Positions 19,601-29,585 of a stretch of DNA of 64,000 nt are shown piece after piece. Where the stretch lies: positions 310,001-374,000 of the forward strand of contig NZ_JNKF01000011.1 in assembly GCF_000702825.1 (NCBI RefSeq). Reading direction: 5' to 3'. The notes under the pieces are model-generated. The model saw only the letters and a list, made by a program, of their open reading frames with translations. It was not told where the DNA came from and did no database searches. The position numbers were made by a program, and so were the translations under genes. This DNA is from Prevotella sp. P6B1 (GTDB taxonomy: Bacteria > Bacteroidota > Bacteroidia > Bacteroidales > Bacteroidaceae). The first letter of the stretch is position 1; the number at the start of each line of letters is the position of its first letter.

Positions 19601-19603
19601 AAA

Positions 19604-21790
19604 TTACATAAATGCAACTGTAAGACCAGCCATCACTATGCTCACCATTGACATGAGCTTGATCAGAATGTTGAGAGATGGGCCGGAGGTGTCTTTAAAT
19701 GGATCGCCAACAGTATCACCAACGATGCAGGCTTTATGGGCAAACGAGCCTTTACCACCAAAAGCGCCTTCCTCGATGTTCTTCTTTGCGTTATCCCATG
19801 CACCACCAGCGTTGGCCATGAATACGGCGAGGGTGAAACCACCTGCCAAACCGCCTACAAGAAGACCAAGTACACCAGCTACGCCTAAAACACATCCAAC
19901 GACGATTGGGATAATGATGGCCAGGACTGATGGAATAATCATCTCGTGCTGAGCAGCACGGGTGGAGATTTCAACGCAACGGCCATAGTCGGGTGTTCCG
20001 GTACCTTCTAATATGCCGGCAATTTCGCGGAACTGGCGACGAACCTCTTGAACCATCTTCTCGGCAGCACGACCTACTGCCTCCATGGTCATTCCACAGA
20101 ACAGGAAGGCGGCCATTGCACCAACAAAAGTACCAACCAGCACTTTTGGATTCATTAAGTTAACCTGGAAGAAGTTCATGAAGTCTGGAATATTGGCATC
20201 GGCGGCTGAAATCAGTTCGCCTTTCACATTCTCCATCATAACACCTGCACGTGTCATTGCTATCTTAATCTCTTCGATGTACGAAGCTAAAAGAGCCAGA
20301 GCTGTTAGAGCGGCGGAACCGATGGCGAAGCCCTTTCCTGTAGCAGCTGTGGTGTTGCCCAAAGCATCGAGCGCATCAGTACGATGGCGAACCTCTTTGC
20401 CTAAACTCGACATTTCAGCGTTTCCACCAGCATTATCGGCGATAGGACCATAGGCGTCGGTTGCTAAAGTGATACCGAGTGTTGAAAGCATACCTACGGC
20501 TGCAATACCGATACCATATAGGCCATGAGCAAGCGAAGTAGATGTCATCGAGAGATCGAAGCCGTTGGCACAGAGATAGCTGAGCATGATAGCGATACCG
20601 ATGGTGATAACAGGTACGCATGTTGAAATCATACCAGTTCCGATACCTTTGATGATCACAGTTGCAGCTCCGGTCTGGCCAGCCTCCGAAATCTTCTGGG
20701 TAGGTTTGTACGAATGTGAGGTATAGTATTCGGTAGCCTGACCGATAATTACACCTGCGGCTAAACCGGAGATAACGGAGAATGAAAGACCAAGCCAGTT
20801 TTCGATTCCCAGTAGATAGAGAATGGCAAAGGTTGCTGCTGCTATAAGGATTGCGCTGACATTGGTTCCTACAGAGAGGGAGTGCAGCAAATCTTTCATG
20901 GTTGCTCCTTCCTTGGTGCGTACTAGGAAAATGCCAAGAAGAGAGAGGAATACACCTACGGCAGCAATCAGCATCGGGGCAATAACAGCCTTGAGTTGAA
21001 TGTCTAATCCTGCTATCCCAAAAGCGGCTGCTCCAAGCGCTGCGGTAGACAAAACTGAACCGCAATAACTTTCGTACAAATCGGCACCCATACCTGCTAC
21101 ATCACCAACATTATCACCAACGTTATCGGCAATAGTGGCAGGGTTGCGTGGATCATCCTCTGGGATATCAGCCTCTACCTTGCCAACAATATCTGCACCC
21201 ACATCGGCTGCCTTAGTGTAGATACCACCACCCACACGCGCAAACAGGGCTTGAGTTGAAGCTCCCATGCCAAATGTCAGCATGGTTGTCGTTATTGAGA
21301 TCAGACCATCTGCATCGAAGAAATTGAGTACGACGAACCAAATGGCAATGTCGAGCAAACCTAATCCTACAACGGTCAGCCCCATTACGGCGCCAGAACG
21401 GAAAGCAATCTTCAGTCCCGCATCAAGACTCTCGCGTGCGGCGTTAGCAGTGCGAGCGGAAGCGTAAGTGGCAGTTTTCATACCAAAGAATCCTGCCAAC
21501 CCTGAGAAGAATCCACCTGTTAGGAAAGCAAACGGAACCCAAGGGTTCTGTACATTAAGTCCATAGGCCATGAAGGCAAACAGTACGCAGAGCACTGCAA
21601 AAACAATGCCTACAACTTTGTACTGCTGTTTCAAATAAGCCATTGCACCCTTGCGCACATAAAGCGCAATCTCTTTCATGCGTGGCGTGCCTTCATCGGC
21701 CTTCATCATCTGCGTGAAGAAATAGTACGCCATAGCTAGTGCCACAATCGATGCGACGGGCACTAGCCAGAATACTTTGGGAATCATCAT
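19604..21790 (-). CDS. hppA: Membrane-bound ion-pumping pyrophosphatase
   Basis: A 728-residue integral membrane protein with about 16 helices that couples pyrophosphate hydrolysis to export of Na+ and/or H+. The active-site motifs are DVGADIVGKVEADIPEDD (about residues 196-213) and DNVGDNVGD. GNTTAATGKG carries Ala at the position that marks the K+-dependent subfamily. Na+ versus dual Na+/H+ specificity cannot be settled by eye. There is no clear promoter in the 45-nt gap to the upstream gene, so it is probably transcribed with 21836-22660. Confidence 0.96.
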   Translation of the reverse strand: MMIPKVFWLVPVASIVALAMAYYFFTQMMKADEGTPRMKEIALYVRKGAMAYLKQQYKVVGIVFAVLCVLFAFMAYGLNVQNPWVPFAFLTGGFFSGLAGFFGMKTATYASARTANAARESLDAGLKIAFRSGAVMGLTVVGLGLLDIAIWFVVLNFFDADGLISITTTMLTFGMGASTQALFARVGGGIYTKAADVGADIVGKVEADIPEDDPRNPATIADNVGDNVGDVAGMGADLYESYCGSVLSTAALGAAAFGIAGLDIQLKAVIAPMLIAAVGVFLSLLGIFLVRTKEGATMKDLLHSLSVGTNVSAILIAAATFAILYLLGIENWLGLSFSVISGLAAGVIIGQATEYYTSHSYKPTQKISEAGQTGAATVIIKGIGTGMISTCVPVITIGIAIMLSYLCANGFDLSMTSTSLAHGLYGIGIAAVGMLSTLGITLATDAYGPIADNAGGNAEMSSLGKEVRHRTDALDALGNTTAATGKGFAIGSAALTALALLASYIEEIKIAMTRAGVMMENVKGELISAADANIPDFMNFFQVNLMNPKVLVGTFVGAMAAFLFCGMTMEAVGRAAEKMVQEVRRQFREIAGILEGTGTPDYGRCVEISTRAAQHEMIIPSVLAIIIPIVVGCVLGVAGVLGLLVGGLAGGFTLAVFMANAGGAWDNAKKNIEEGAFGGKGSFAHKACIVGDTVGDPFKDTSGPSLNILIKLMSMVSIVMAGLTVAFM

Positions 21791-21835
21791 AATAGATAGG
21801 TTTTAGTTTTTATTGGATTTGTTGATTAGAAAAAC

Positions 21836-22660
21836 TTACTCGTCAGTGAAGTCAATTAGCTCAGTCGACTCTTCGTCGTTCTCATTGCCAAGATCCATCA
21901 TTGTTGAGTAGTTGTCCTCGGTGATATCATCATCGTTAGGTCCATCTACTTCTTCATCTTCCTCGTCGTGTGAACTGTAGTTGTCTTCCACGATAACGTC
22001 AGAATCGTCGTCCTCATCGAAATCGTCATCATCGCCGTTACGCAACTGCATACGGAGTTTGATTTCCTCTGGTTTCAATTTGGCGAAGATGGCTTCAACC
22101 CAGCCTCCCTTTGCTACTTCGAGAACCTCATATCCATCCTCTACTTTCTTGTCGTACATGCCACCTTTTTTGTGCAGGCGGTCTTTAGGAAGAGTGGTGG
22201 TGGAGATATCAAAGCCGCTTTGGATAACGTCCTGAACAGACTGAGACAACGAATCCCAACCTCCACCAAAATTGCGGTCGATAACTTCGAGTAACTGGGT
22301 AGCACTGATATGACGGATATTCTCATAGGTCAAGTCTGTAACACGTGAAATTGGACGCTTCTTGATAGCCCATATAAACTTCATGTTATCGTCGAACTTG
22401 ATAACAGCTACCTTATAGCCGCGGTTCTCATAACTTTTGCGTACTGGGGCAGAGTCTTCACGAAGATCCTCAATGAAGAATGCACTCTTAAAAATCTGGA
22501 TATAGTGCTTCACGTTCTCTTTTACTTCTGCATCCTTGCAAGCAGCTTCCCACATACGGATTACATCGTTCTCCTGAATGTCCCAAACACTACTCTTGGT
22601 TACTGACTTAATTGATAATGACGGATTACTTTCCGGTTGTTGTACTTTTGTTCTTGCCAT
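21836..22660 (-). CDS. Unknown protein with a long acidic tail
   Basis: A 274-residue soluble protein, not recognised. Residues 1-205 form a mixed domain (WDIQENDVIRMW, GYKVAVIKFDDNMKFIWAIKKR); the last 70 residues are extremely rich in Asp and Glu with repeated DxYS elements (VEDNYSS, TEDNYST). It has no signal peptide. It has its own promoter and precedes hppA. Acidic tails of this type often contact basic proteins or mimic nucleic acid, but no function is claimed. Confidence 0.75.
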   Translation of the reverse strand: MARTKVQQPESNPSLSIKSVTKSSVWDIQENDVIRMWEAACKDAEVKENVKHYIQIFKSAFFIEDLREDSAPVRKSYENRGYKVAVIKFDDNMKFIWAIKKRPISRVTDLTYENIRHISATQLLEVIDRNFGGGWDSLSQSVQDVIQSGFDISTTTLPKDRLHKKGGMYDKKVEDGYEVLEVAKGGWVEAIFAKLKPEEIKLRMQLRNGDDDDFDEDDDSDVIVEDNYSSHDEEDEEVDGPNDDDITEDNYSTMMDLGNENDEESTELIDFTDE

Positions 22661-22681
22661 AATATGATACTAAATTTGGTG

Positions 22682-22713
22682 CAAATGTAACCACTTTATT
22701 TTTTATTAGCAAG
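22682..22713 (-). promoter_or_regulatory. Promoter of the acidic-tail gene
   Basis: On the minus strand CTTG (22710-22713), 20 nt, TACATTTG (22682-22689), with a 21-nt leader before the ATG at 22660. Confidence 0.6.
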
Positions 22714-22729
22714 TTTTTAGGCAATATTT

Positions 22730-22760
22730 TTTGTAATTTTCGTAATTTAGCGTAACTTTG
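22730..22760 (+). promoter_or_regulatory. rarA promoter with nearly no leader
   Basis: TTTG (22730-22733), 19 nt, TAACTTTG (22753-22760), then 9 nt to the ATG at 22770. Confidence 0.72.
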
Positions 22761-22769
22761 TGCCCGATT

Positions 22770-24044
22770 ATGGCACAACCATTGGCTGAAAGACTACGTC
22801 CTCGCACTTTAGACGAGTATATCGGACAGGAACATTTGGTAGGCGAGGGAGCTGTTCTGCGTAAGATGATTGACGCAGGACGAATACCTTCGTTTATCCT
22901 ATGGGGACCTCCTGGAGTAGGTAAGACGACACTTGCACAGATTATTGCTCATAAGTTAGAAACACCTTTTTATACACTATCAGCTGTAACTAGTGGTGTC
23001 AAGGATGTGCGTGAGGTGATTGAGAAGGCGCAGAAGGGGAGATTCTTTAATGAAGCTTCACCAATTTTGTTTATCGACGAAATACATCGTTTTTCTAAAT
23101 CCCAACAAGACTCCTTACTGGGAGCTGTCGAGAAAGGTATCGTTACCCTAATTGGTGCTACCACAGAAAATCCTTCGTTTGAGGTTATCAGACCCTTGCT
23201 ATCTAGATGTCAACTCTATGTCCTGAAGTCGCTGGAAAAGGCAGATCTGCTCAAATTGCTTAATCGCGCTATCCAAAAGGATGTTATTCTGAAAGAGAGA
23301 ACTATTAAGCTCGAGGAAACTGACGCTATGTTTAGATATAGTGGTGGTGACGCTCGTAAACTACTAAATATCTTAGAGTTAATTGTAGAAGCTGAAGCAA
23401 AGAATGAAGTCGTAATAACAAATGAAAAGGTGGTTAATCGACTCCAACAGAATCCTTTAGCCTATGATAAGGATGGCGAGATGCATTATGATATCATCTC
23501 TGCCTTTATCAAGAGTATTCGTGGTTCTGATCCAGATGCGGCGCTTTATTGGTTGGCACGAATGATTGAAGGAGGCGAAGACCCGCAGTTCATTGCTCGC
23601 CGACTTGTTATCAGCGCCGCTGAAGATATTGGTCTGGCAAATCCGAACGCTCTACTATTAGCCAACACGGCCTATGATGCCATACTAAAGCTAGGATGGC
23701 CTGAGGGTAGAATACCTTTAGCCGAGGCTACTGTTTATCTTGCAACTTCCCCCAAAAGCAACAGTGCTTATCTTGGTATTGATACTGCACTCGATTTGGT
23801 ACGTCGTACGGGTAACCAGCCGGTTCCACTTCCCATACGTAATGCGCCAACGCAGTTAATGAAGGATTTAGGGTATCATGACGGTTATAAATATCCCCAC
23901 GATTATGCGGGACATTTCACACCGCAACAATATATGCCTGATGCCTTGAAAGAGGAGCGTATCTGGCACGGCCAGCATAATCCAACCGAGGAGAAAATGT
24001 ATCAGCGTATGGTTAACTACTGGGGAAAACGATACGAAGATTGA
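22770..24044 (+). CDS. rarA: Replication-associated recombination protein A (AAA+ ATPase)
   Basis: A 424-residue MgsA/RarA/WRNIP1-family ATPase acting at stalled replication forks and clamp-loader-like DNA ends. Walker [10 protein letters not shown], Walker B LFIDEIHRFS, sensor 1 GATTENPSFEV, and the C-terminal tetramerisation region (YPHDYAGHFTPQQYMPD) are present. I use the ATG at 22770; an in-frame TTG at 22758 overlaps the -7 box and is rejected. The next gene starts 3 nt after the stop. Confidence 0.95.
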   Translation: MAQPLAERLRPRTLDEYIGQEHLVGEGAVLRKMIDAGRIPSFILWGPPGVGKTTLAQIIAHKLETPFYTLSAVTSGVKDVREVIEKAQKGRFFNEASPILFIDEIHRFSKSQQDSLLGAVEKGIVTLIGATTENPSFEVIRPLLSRCQLYVLKSLEKADLLKLLNRAIQKDVILKERTIKLEETDAMFRYSGGDARKLLNILELIVEAEAKNEVVITNEKVVNRLQQNPLAYDKDGEMHYDIISAFIKSIRGSDPDAALYWLARMIEGGEDPQFIARRLVISAAEDIGLANPNALLLANTAYDAILKLGWPEGRIPLAEATVYLATSPKSNSAYLGIDTALDLVRRTGNQPVPLPIRNAPTQLMKDLGYHDGYKYPHDYAGHFTPQQYMPDALKEERIWHGQHNPTEEKMYQRMVNYWGKRYED

Positions 24045-24047
24045 TTT

Positions 24048-24662
24048 ATGGAGCAGAATCTGATTATAGCAATTATTGAATTGTTAGGCACATTTGCCTT
24101 TGCCATATCGGGAATCCGGCATGCTGCTGCCAAGCATTTTGACTGGTTTGGCGGGTATGTGTGTGGTGTGGCTGTGGCTATCGGTGGTGGTACTATCCGT
24201 GATTTAATGCTAGGAACAACACCATTCTGGATGACCAACTCGATTTATCTGATATGCACTGGTGTTGCCCTTTTAACGGTAGTCTTGTTTGGCAAGTGGA
24301 TGGAACCTTTGAAAAACGCGTGGTTTGTGTTTGATACATTGGGACTGGCTTTGTTTACTATTGCGGGTATTCAGAAAAGTTTGGCCTTTGGACAACCTTT
24401 TTGGGTTGCTATTATTATGGGTTGTATTACAGGTTCGGCTGGTGGCGTGATCCGTGATGTGTTGTTGAACAATGAGCCGGTTATTTTTCACAAGGAGATT
24501 TATGCGATGGCATGCGTGATAGGCGGTATCGCGTATTGGGGACTTGCAGAATTAGGATTGCCTGCAGAGATCAGCGCAGGTATAAGTTTCACAGTAACCT
24601 GCATGATTAGGTTTCTGGCAGTACGATACCACCTTTCACTCCCAGTACTGAAGGAGAAATAA
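24048..24662 (+). CDS. TRIC-type (UPF0126) membrane channel protein
   Basis: A 204-residue inner-membrane protein of about seven helices with two repeats of a glycine-rich motif, GGGTIRDLMLG and GGVIRDVLL, which is the internal duplication of the trimeric intracellular cation channel family. It probably conducts monovalent cations. It is co-transcribed with rarA (3-nt gap) and followed by dnaB after 37 nt. Confidence 0.88.
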   Translation: MEQNLIIAIIELLGTFAFAISGIRHAAAKHFDWFGGYVCGVAVAIGGGTIRDLMLGTTPFWMTNSIYLICTGVALLTVVLFGKWMEPLKNAWFVFDTLGLALFTIAGIQKSLAFGQPFWVAIIMGCITGSAGGVIRDVLLNNEPVIFHKEIYAMACVIGGIAYWGLAELGLPAEISAGISFTVTCMIRFLAVRYHLSLPVLKEK

Positions 24663-24699
24663 TCAAAATATATAATTGAGAAATATTCAAATAAATAAG

Positions 24700-26202
24700 A
24701 TGGCAGAACAAACAAATAGAAGAAGGAAAAGCAACCAACCGGTTGACCCAACGTTTGGTCACCTGCAACCGCAGGCTACTGAGATAGAAAGGGCTGTTCT
24801 AGGTGCGTTGATGATTGATAAGGATGCCTATGCTGTAGTTTGTGAGATACTGCGGCCAGAGAGCTTCTATGAACCTCGTAACCAGATGGTTTATGCCGCC
24901 ATACGTGACCTGAGTATGGAGGAGAAACCGGTTGACATCCTGACAGTAACAGACCAGTTGGCAAAGTCTGGTAATTTGGAGCAAGTAGGCGGTCCTGGAT
25001 ATGTCGCAGAATTGAGCTCGAACGTAGCATCATCCGCCAATATTGAATATCATGCTAACATTATCGCTCAGAAGTCATTAGCTCGTCAGCTTATATCTTT
25101 CTCGAGCATGATACAGACTAAGGCCTTTGATGAGACCATTGATGTAGAAGACCTTATGCAGGAGGCGGAAGGTTCGCTTTTTGAACTGTCTCAGCATAAT
25201 ATGAAGAAAGATTATACAGCTATAGATCCAGTAATTTCTCTGGCTGTTAAAGGAATACAGGATGCTGCTCGAAATACCGATGGACTGACTGGTGTGTCAA
25301 CAGGTTATTTCAAACTCGACGATATGACCAGTGGATGGCAGGCATCTGATTTAGTGATTATTGCTGGCCGACCTGCGATGGGTAAAACGTCTTTTGCTCT
25401 CTCTATGGCTAAGAATATTGCGGCTGATATGCGTGTGCCGATGGCTTTTTTCTCGCTTGAAATGTCGAATGTTCAGCTGGTTAACCGTCTTATTTCAAAT
25501 GCCTGCGAGATTCAGGGCTCTAAGATTCTGAACGGACAGTTGCAACGCGATGAGTGGGAGCGGTTAGATAAGAATATCAATCAGTTGCTAGGTGCACCTC
25601 TCTATGTAGATGATACACCTGGTCTTTCAGTATTTGAACTTCGTACTAAGGCTCGACGACTGGTTCGTGAGCATGGTGTGAAGTTGATTATGATTGACTA
25701 TCTTCAATTGATGAATGCAAACGGTATGCGCTTCAGTAGCCGACAGGAAGAGGTGTCAACTATATCTCGTTCGCTGAAAGGATTGGCTAAAGAGTTGAAT
25801 ATTCCAATTCTGGCTTTAAGTCAGTTGAATCGTGGTGTCGAGAGTCGTGAGGGCTTGGAGGGAAAACGTCCGCAGTTATCTGACCTGCGTGAGTCGGGAG
25901 CTATTGAGCAGGATGCGGATATGGTACTCTTCGTACATCGTCCGGAGTACTACCATATCTATCAGGATGACAATGGACGCGATCTACATGGTATGGCGCA
26001 GATTATTATAGCAAAACACCGTAAAGGTGCTACAGGTGATGTACTGCTGACATTTCGTGGTGAGTTTACGCGATTCGAGAATCCTGAGGACAAAGCAATT
26101 GAGAATCGTGCACCGATGGGCGGTGGTGAGATATTGGGATCAAAAATTAACGGAGATAGCCCATTGCCACCTCCGTTACCTGACGAACCATTGCCGTTCT
26201 AA
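24700..26202 (+). CDS. dnaB: Replicative DNA helicase
   Basis: A 500-residue hexameric 5'-3' helicase. It has an N-terminal DnaB domain (TEIERAVLGALMIDKDAY), a linker, and a RecA-like motor with Walker A GRPAMGKTS, Walker B LIMIDYLQLM, and the LRESGAIEQDADMV motif. I use the ATG at 24700; an in-frame TTG at 24676 is less likely. The C-terminus is a proline-rich extension that ends PDEPLPF, resembling an SSB acidic tip (see findings). It converges on the TPR gene with a 1-nt gap. Confidence 0.97.
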   Translation: MAEQTNRRRKSNQPVDPTFGHLQPQATEIERAVLGALMIDKDAYAVVCEILRPESFYEPRNQMVYAAIRDLSMEEKPVDILTVTDQLAKSGNLEQVGGPGYVAELSSNVASSANIEYHANIIAQKSLARQLISFSSMIQTKAFDETIDVEDLMQEAEGSLFELSQHNMKKDYTAIDPVISLAVKGIQDAARNTDGLTGVSTGYFKLDDMTSGWQASDLVIIAGRPAMGKTSFALSMAKNIAADMRVPMAFFSLEMSNVQLVNRLISNACEIQGSKILNGQLQRDEWERLDKNINQLLGAPLYVDDTPGLSVFELRTKARRLVREHGVKLIMIDYLQLMNANGMRFSSRQEEVSTISRSLKGLAKELNIPILALSQLNRGVESREGLEGKRPQLSDLRESGAIEQDADMVLFVHRPEYYHIYQDDNGRDLHGMAQIIIAKHRKGATGDVLLTFRGEFTRFENPEDKAIENRAPMGGGEILGSKINGDSPLPPPLPDEPLPF

Positions 26203-26203
26203 A

Positions 26204-27895
26204 TCATTTATACTTCGCTATGAGATTATCTGCCTGCAGATTGCCCATTTCCTTGGCTTTCTGCAGGTTTTTCAATCCCTCTTTCTTATTTCCTTTCAAA
26301 CACTGTGCAACTCCGAGGAACAGATAGCCATCACTGTCATCAGGGGCAACGCTGAGCGATTCATTTGCTGTTGCAATCGCATTATCATAGAGACCAACAC
26401 GTATCTCCAAAGAAGCTTTCTCTGCATAATAGAATGTCTCCTTAGGATTCATCACGATAGCCTGATTGATATCATTCAATGCCTGTTGATAGAGGCGTCC
26501 TTCAATCTCTGCTTGATGGCGGATATAGTAAAAGTTATCATTAATAGAAGCCTTCATCAGTACTTCGTAATCATTCATATCAGCGATGGCTTCGCGATAT
26601 CTGTTAGCCTTCAAACGAGCCTGAGCACGTGCCCAGAGATAAGGGGCTGCTTCTTTCAGATATGGTTTGTTGAAGGTGCTCATAGCGCTGTCCATTAATG
26701 CCAGCATGGTAGTAGAATCCTTCAACATTTCCTTACAACGGGCTGCGTTAAAGTAGAGCTCAGCGCTCTTTAGATTTGTGTTTGTCAATTCAGTGTAAAT
26801 ATCATACGCTTCATCATATTTATTCTGAGCAAACAAAATGTTTGCTTCCATTTGACGGTATGTGGGCATAGGATTAAAGGTGTTTGCCGTACGAATCTCG
26901 TTAAGAGCCTTATCCAACGTCCAATTGTCATAGACTTTATTTGGTTGGAAAATCATCTTTTCATATATAAGACGTGCATAGTTATAGTGTGCATCATCTT
27001 TCTGCTGTGCGTTTTTAATGGCCAGTTCCATATCTTGGTCTGCTCCTGCAAAATCATCGTGGCCAGCTTTCAGCTGGGCGCGATACAAATATCCATCAGC
27101 GGCGTTGGGGAACTTCTGGATAAAGTCTTCAATCAGAGAAACATAGGCAGCTGAATCCTGACGCGTGTGGGCCATGTAGAGTGCTAATACTGCTTCTTTC
27201 ACATCATCAGGCAGTTCTTTTTTAATTCTTGTTTGCAGAAGTGTAGCTTCGTTCATGCCAAATCCGGAAATCCTCAGCGAGTCAACAAATCGGGCACTTA
27301 TAGCATAGCTCAATGTGTCTTTATCGGTAGCAGGTTGTTGCATCAGACCGATTACTTCGCCAGCCTGATTAATCAGTGGGGTGCTAACGGTATTGTTGGG
27401 TATGGACATTGCAACGGTGTAGTACTCATATTCGTTTTGGAAGGTTTCTGCCTTGCGAATAATTCCTGCTGGTACATTCTTCAACTCATGATAAGGAAGT
27501 AACCATACTTGTGAGCCAACGGGAGTTGCAGTTGTGCTGATAGTGAGTGGTTGAGTCTTGCCGCTAACTCGAAACTTTACCACGTCGTACATGTCATTGA
27601 CACCGACGATACTTGTGACTGGTAGTTCTTTACCAGAGGCATCAATTACTACTGCTTTAGAAGCTCCTTTGAATGGAGTATAGTTACTCAGCGCATCACC
27701 TGTAGTACTTATAAAGAACCCATTACTACTACCAATCAGTGATCCGTCTTCTGCAAAAGTCTTCAGCGTGAAAACAGACTTTGTAGCTTTTTTTACCCAA
27801 CTGGGTTGGGCTCCAAGGAATAATGGAAAAAAGCTATAAAGAAATACAAGTATTACTTTGATACAATCAATGATGAATTTCTTATTAAGTTTCAT
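26204..27895 (-). CDS. Secreted trypsin-like-fold protein with TPR repeats, catalytic residues lost
   Basis: A 563-residue protein with an N-terminal hydrophobic signal segment (about residues 8-29), a DegP-like two-barrel domain (about 35-210) and a run of tetratricopeptide repeats (about 235-555). The barrel keeps family landmarks (SNGFFISTTGDALSN, D104 in YDVVKFRV, TPLINQAGEVIGL), but the histidine position is T73 and the nucleophile position aligns to Val in NNTVSTPL. It is therefore predicted not to be a protease and more likely acts as a binding or scaffold protein in the periplasm. It is last in the dnaN-recN operon, 25 nt after recN. Confidence 0.8.
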   Translation of the reverse strand: MKLNKKFIIDCIKVILVFLYSFFPLFLGAQPSWVKKATKSVFTLKTFAEDGSLIGSSNGFFISTTGDALSNYTPFKGASKAVVIDASGKELPVTSIVGVNDMYDVVKFRVSGKTQPLTISTTATPVGSQVWLLPYHELKNVPAGIIRKAETFQNEYEYYTVAMSIPNNTVSTPLINQAGEVIGLMQQPATDKDTLSYAISARFVDSLRISGFGMNEATLLQTRIKKELPDDVKEAVLALYMAHTRQDSAAYVSLIEDFIQKFPNAADGYLYRAQLKAGHDDFAGADQDMELAIKNAQQKDDAHYNYARLIYEKMIFQPNKVYDNWTLDKALNEIRTANTFNPMPTYRQMEANILFAQNKYDEAYDIYTELTNTNLKSAELYFNAARCKEMLKDSTTMLALMDSAMSTFNKPYLKEAAPYLWARAQARLKANRYREAIADMNDYEVLMKASINDNFYYIRHQAEIEGRLYQQALNDINQAIVMNPKETFYYAEKASLEIRVGLYDNAIATANESLSVAPDDSDGYLFLGVAQCLKGNKKEGLKNLQKAKEMGNLQADNLIAKYK

Positions 27896-27920
27896 ATTAT
27901 GTCAATATTATATTAAGTTA

Positions 27921-29579
27921 CTAATTCTTTAATAATTCCTTAGCATTTTGGATAGCAGCTTCAGAGATGTCACTACCACTCAGCATCTGGGCAATCTCCC
28001 GAACACGTTCGTCGGGTGCCAGCTGATGCATTCGGCTGGTCGTACCATGAGCAGTCTCGTTCTTTTCTACCTTATAGTGAACAGAACCTAAGGCCGCAAT
28101 TTGTGGTAGATGGGTGATACTGATAACCTGACGTCCATGTCCTCCCATCTCTTTCATTATCTGTGCCATCATCTCTGCAGTCTTGCCACTAACACCAGTA
28201 TCAATCTCGTCGAAAATGATTGTCGGAAGTTTGACGGCTCCGCTAATCATTGCTTTCAAGGATAGCATAACACGGGCTATTTCTCCACCTGATGCCACCT
28301 GGGAAACTGGTTGGAGTGGGGTAGACGTGTTGGCACTGAACAGGAACGATACTCTATCAGATCCTTTATAACCAAGTTCCGTTGCAGTTAGTTGGATGCT
28401 GAATCTAACATGTGGCATACCTAATGGAACCAGTCGTTTTTGCATTTCATCCTCGATGGTCTTGGCTGCCTTGATACGAAGTTTTGTTAATACTTCAGCC
28501 TCTTTACGTGTTCGTATTTCTAAATCGTTTTTACGAGTCTTAAGTGCCTCGAGTGATTCATCACTATTTTCGATAGCATTTAATTGATAGTGTAGCTCAT
28601 TGCGTTTGTTAATCAACTCTTCTACCGTCTCGACGTGATACTTCTTTTCCAGTTCATATATATGATCCAGACGGTTATTGACTTGATCTAACTCTGTGGG
28701 ATCGAAGTCTATACTATCCAGTAGGCTACAGATTTCCTGGCTGACATCTTTCAAATCTATATAGTCACTGTCTATCCGTTGAACGAGTTCGCCTACTTCT
28801 GGGTAGACATTCTCTATATTTCTTAATGCAGAGAGCGATACACGCAATGATTCCAGTGCCCCAACTTGTTCCGAAGAAAGAGCATTGTCGGTGGTGTACA
28901 GAGCACTCTTGATATCTTCTGAGTGTTCCATTGTTTCACTACGTTGCTCTAGTTCTTCTTGTTCTCCTTTTGTGAGGTTTGCATTTGCCAGTTCATCATA
29001 TTGGAACTGCATGAAATCGTGATTCTCACGGTTACGCTCAATGGTAGATATCATCTCTTTCAGTTCCTTTTCTGCCTGAAGAAAACCGTTGTATGATTTT
29101 TGATATTGGGCAAGTTGCAGTGCATCGTTTGCAATGATATCTACAACCTCTAATTGAAAATCCTGTTTGTTTAGTAACAGGTTCTGATGTTGTGAATGCA
29201 CATCCATTAGCTGCTCGCCAAGTTCCTTCAACATAGAAAGTGCCACAGGCGTGTCATTGATGAAAGCCCGACTCTTGCCAGCAGCTGTCAGTTCACGTCG
29301 TATAATGCAATCTTCGGCGTCATACTCGATATCATTTTCGTCAAAGAATTTCTGCATTGCATAACGTGATAAGTCGAAATGGGCCTCAATGATGCATTTG
29401 TCAGCCCCTTGTTTGATGGTTTTTGAATCAGCTCGCTGTCCTAGTAATAAGGCAATGGCACCGAGGATGATACTTTTACCAGCACCAGTTTCACCTGTGA
29501 TTACAGAGAATCCCTCGTATAATGATATATCGAGTTCGTCTATCAGGGTGAAATTCTTAATATATAATTGTCTAAGCAT
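27921..29579 (-). CDS. recN: DNA repair protein RecN
   Basis: A 552-residue SMC-like ATPase active at DNA double-strand breaks. Walker A GETGAGKS (about residues 29-36), a central coiled coil (about 150-370), signature VASGGEIARVMLSLK and Walker B IIFDEIDTGVSGKTA are all present. The length is standard. It starts 6 nt after the PorD-like gene in the same operon. Confidence 0.96.
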   Translation of the reverse strand: MLRQLYIKNFTLIDELDISLYEGFSVITGETGAGKSIILGAIALLLGQRADSKTIKQGADKCIIEAHFDLSRYAMQKFFDENDIEYDAEDCIIRRELTAAGKSRAFINDTPVALSMLKELGEQLMDVHSQHQNLLLNKQDFQLEVVDIIANDALQLAQYQKSYNGFLQAEKELKEMISTIERNRENHDFMQFQYDELANANLTKGEQEELEQRSETMEHSEDIKSALYTTDNALSSEQVGALESLRVSLSALRNIENVYPEVGELVQRIDSDYIDLKDVSQEICSLLDSIDFDPTELDQVNNRLDHIYELEKKYHVETVEELINKRNELHYQLNAIENSDESLEALKTRKNDLEIRTRKEAEVLTKLRIKAAKTIEDEMQKRLVPLGMPHVRFSIQLTATELGYKGSDRVSFLFSANTSTPLQPVSQVASGGEIARVMLSLKAMISGAVKLPTIIFDEIDTGVSGKTAEMMAQIMKEMGGHGRQVISITHLPQIAALGSVHYKVEKNETAHGTTSRMHQLAPDERVREIAQMLSGSDISEAAIQNAKELLKN

Positions 29580-29585
29580 AGTGGT

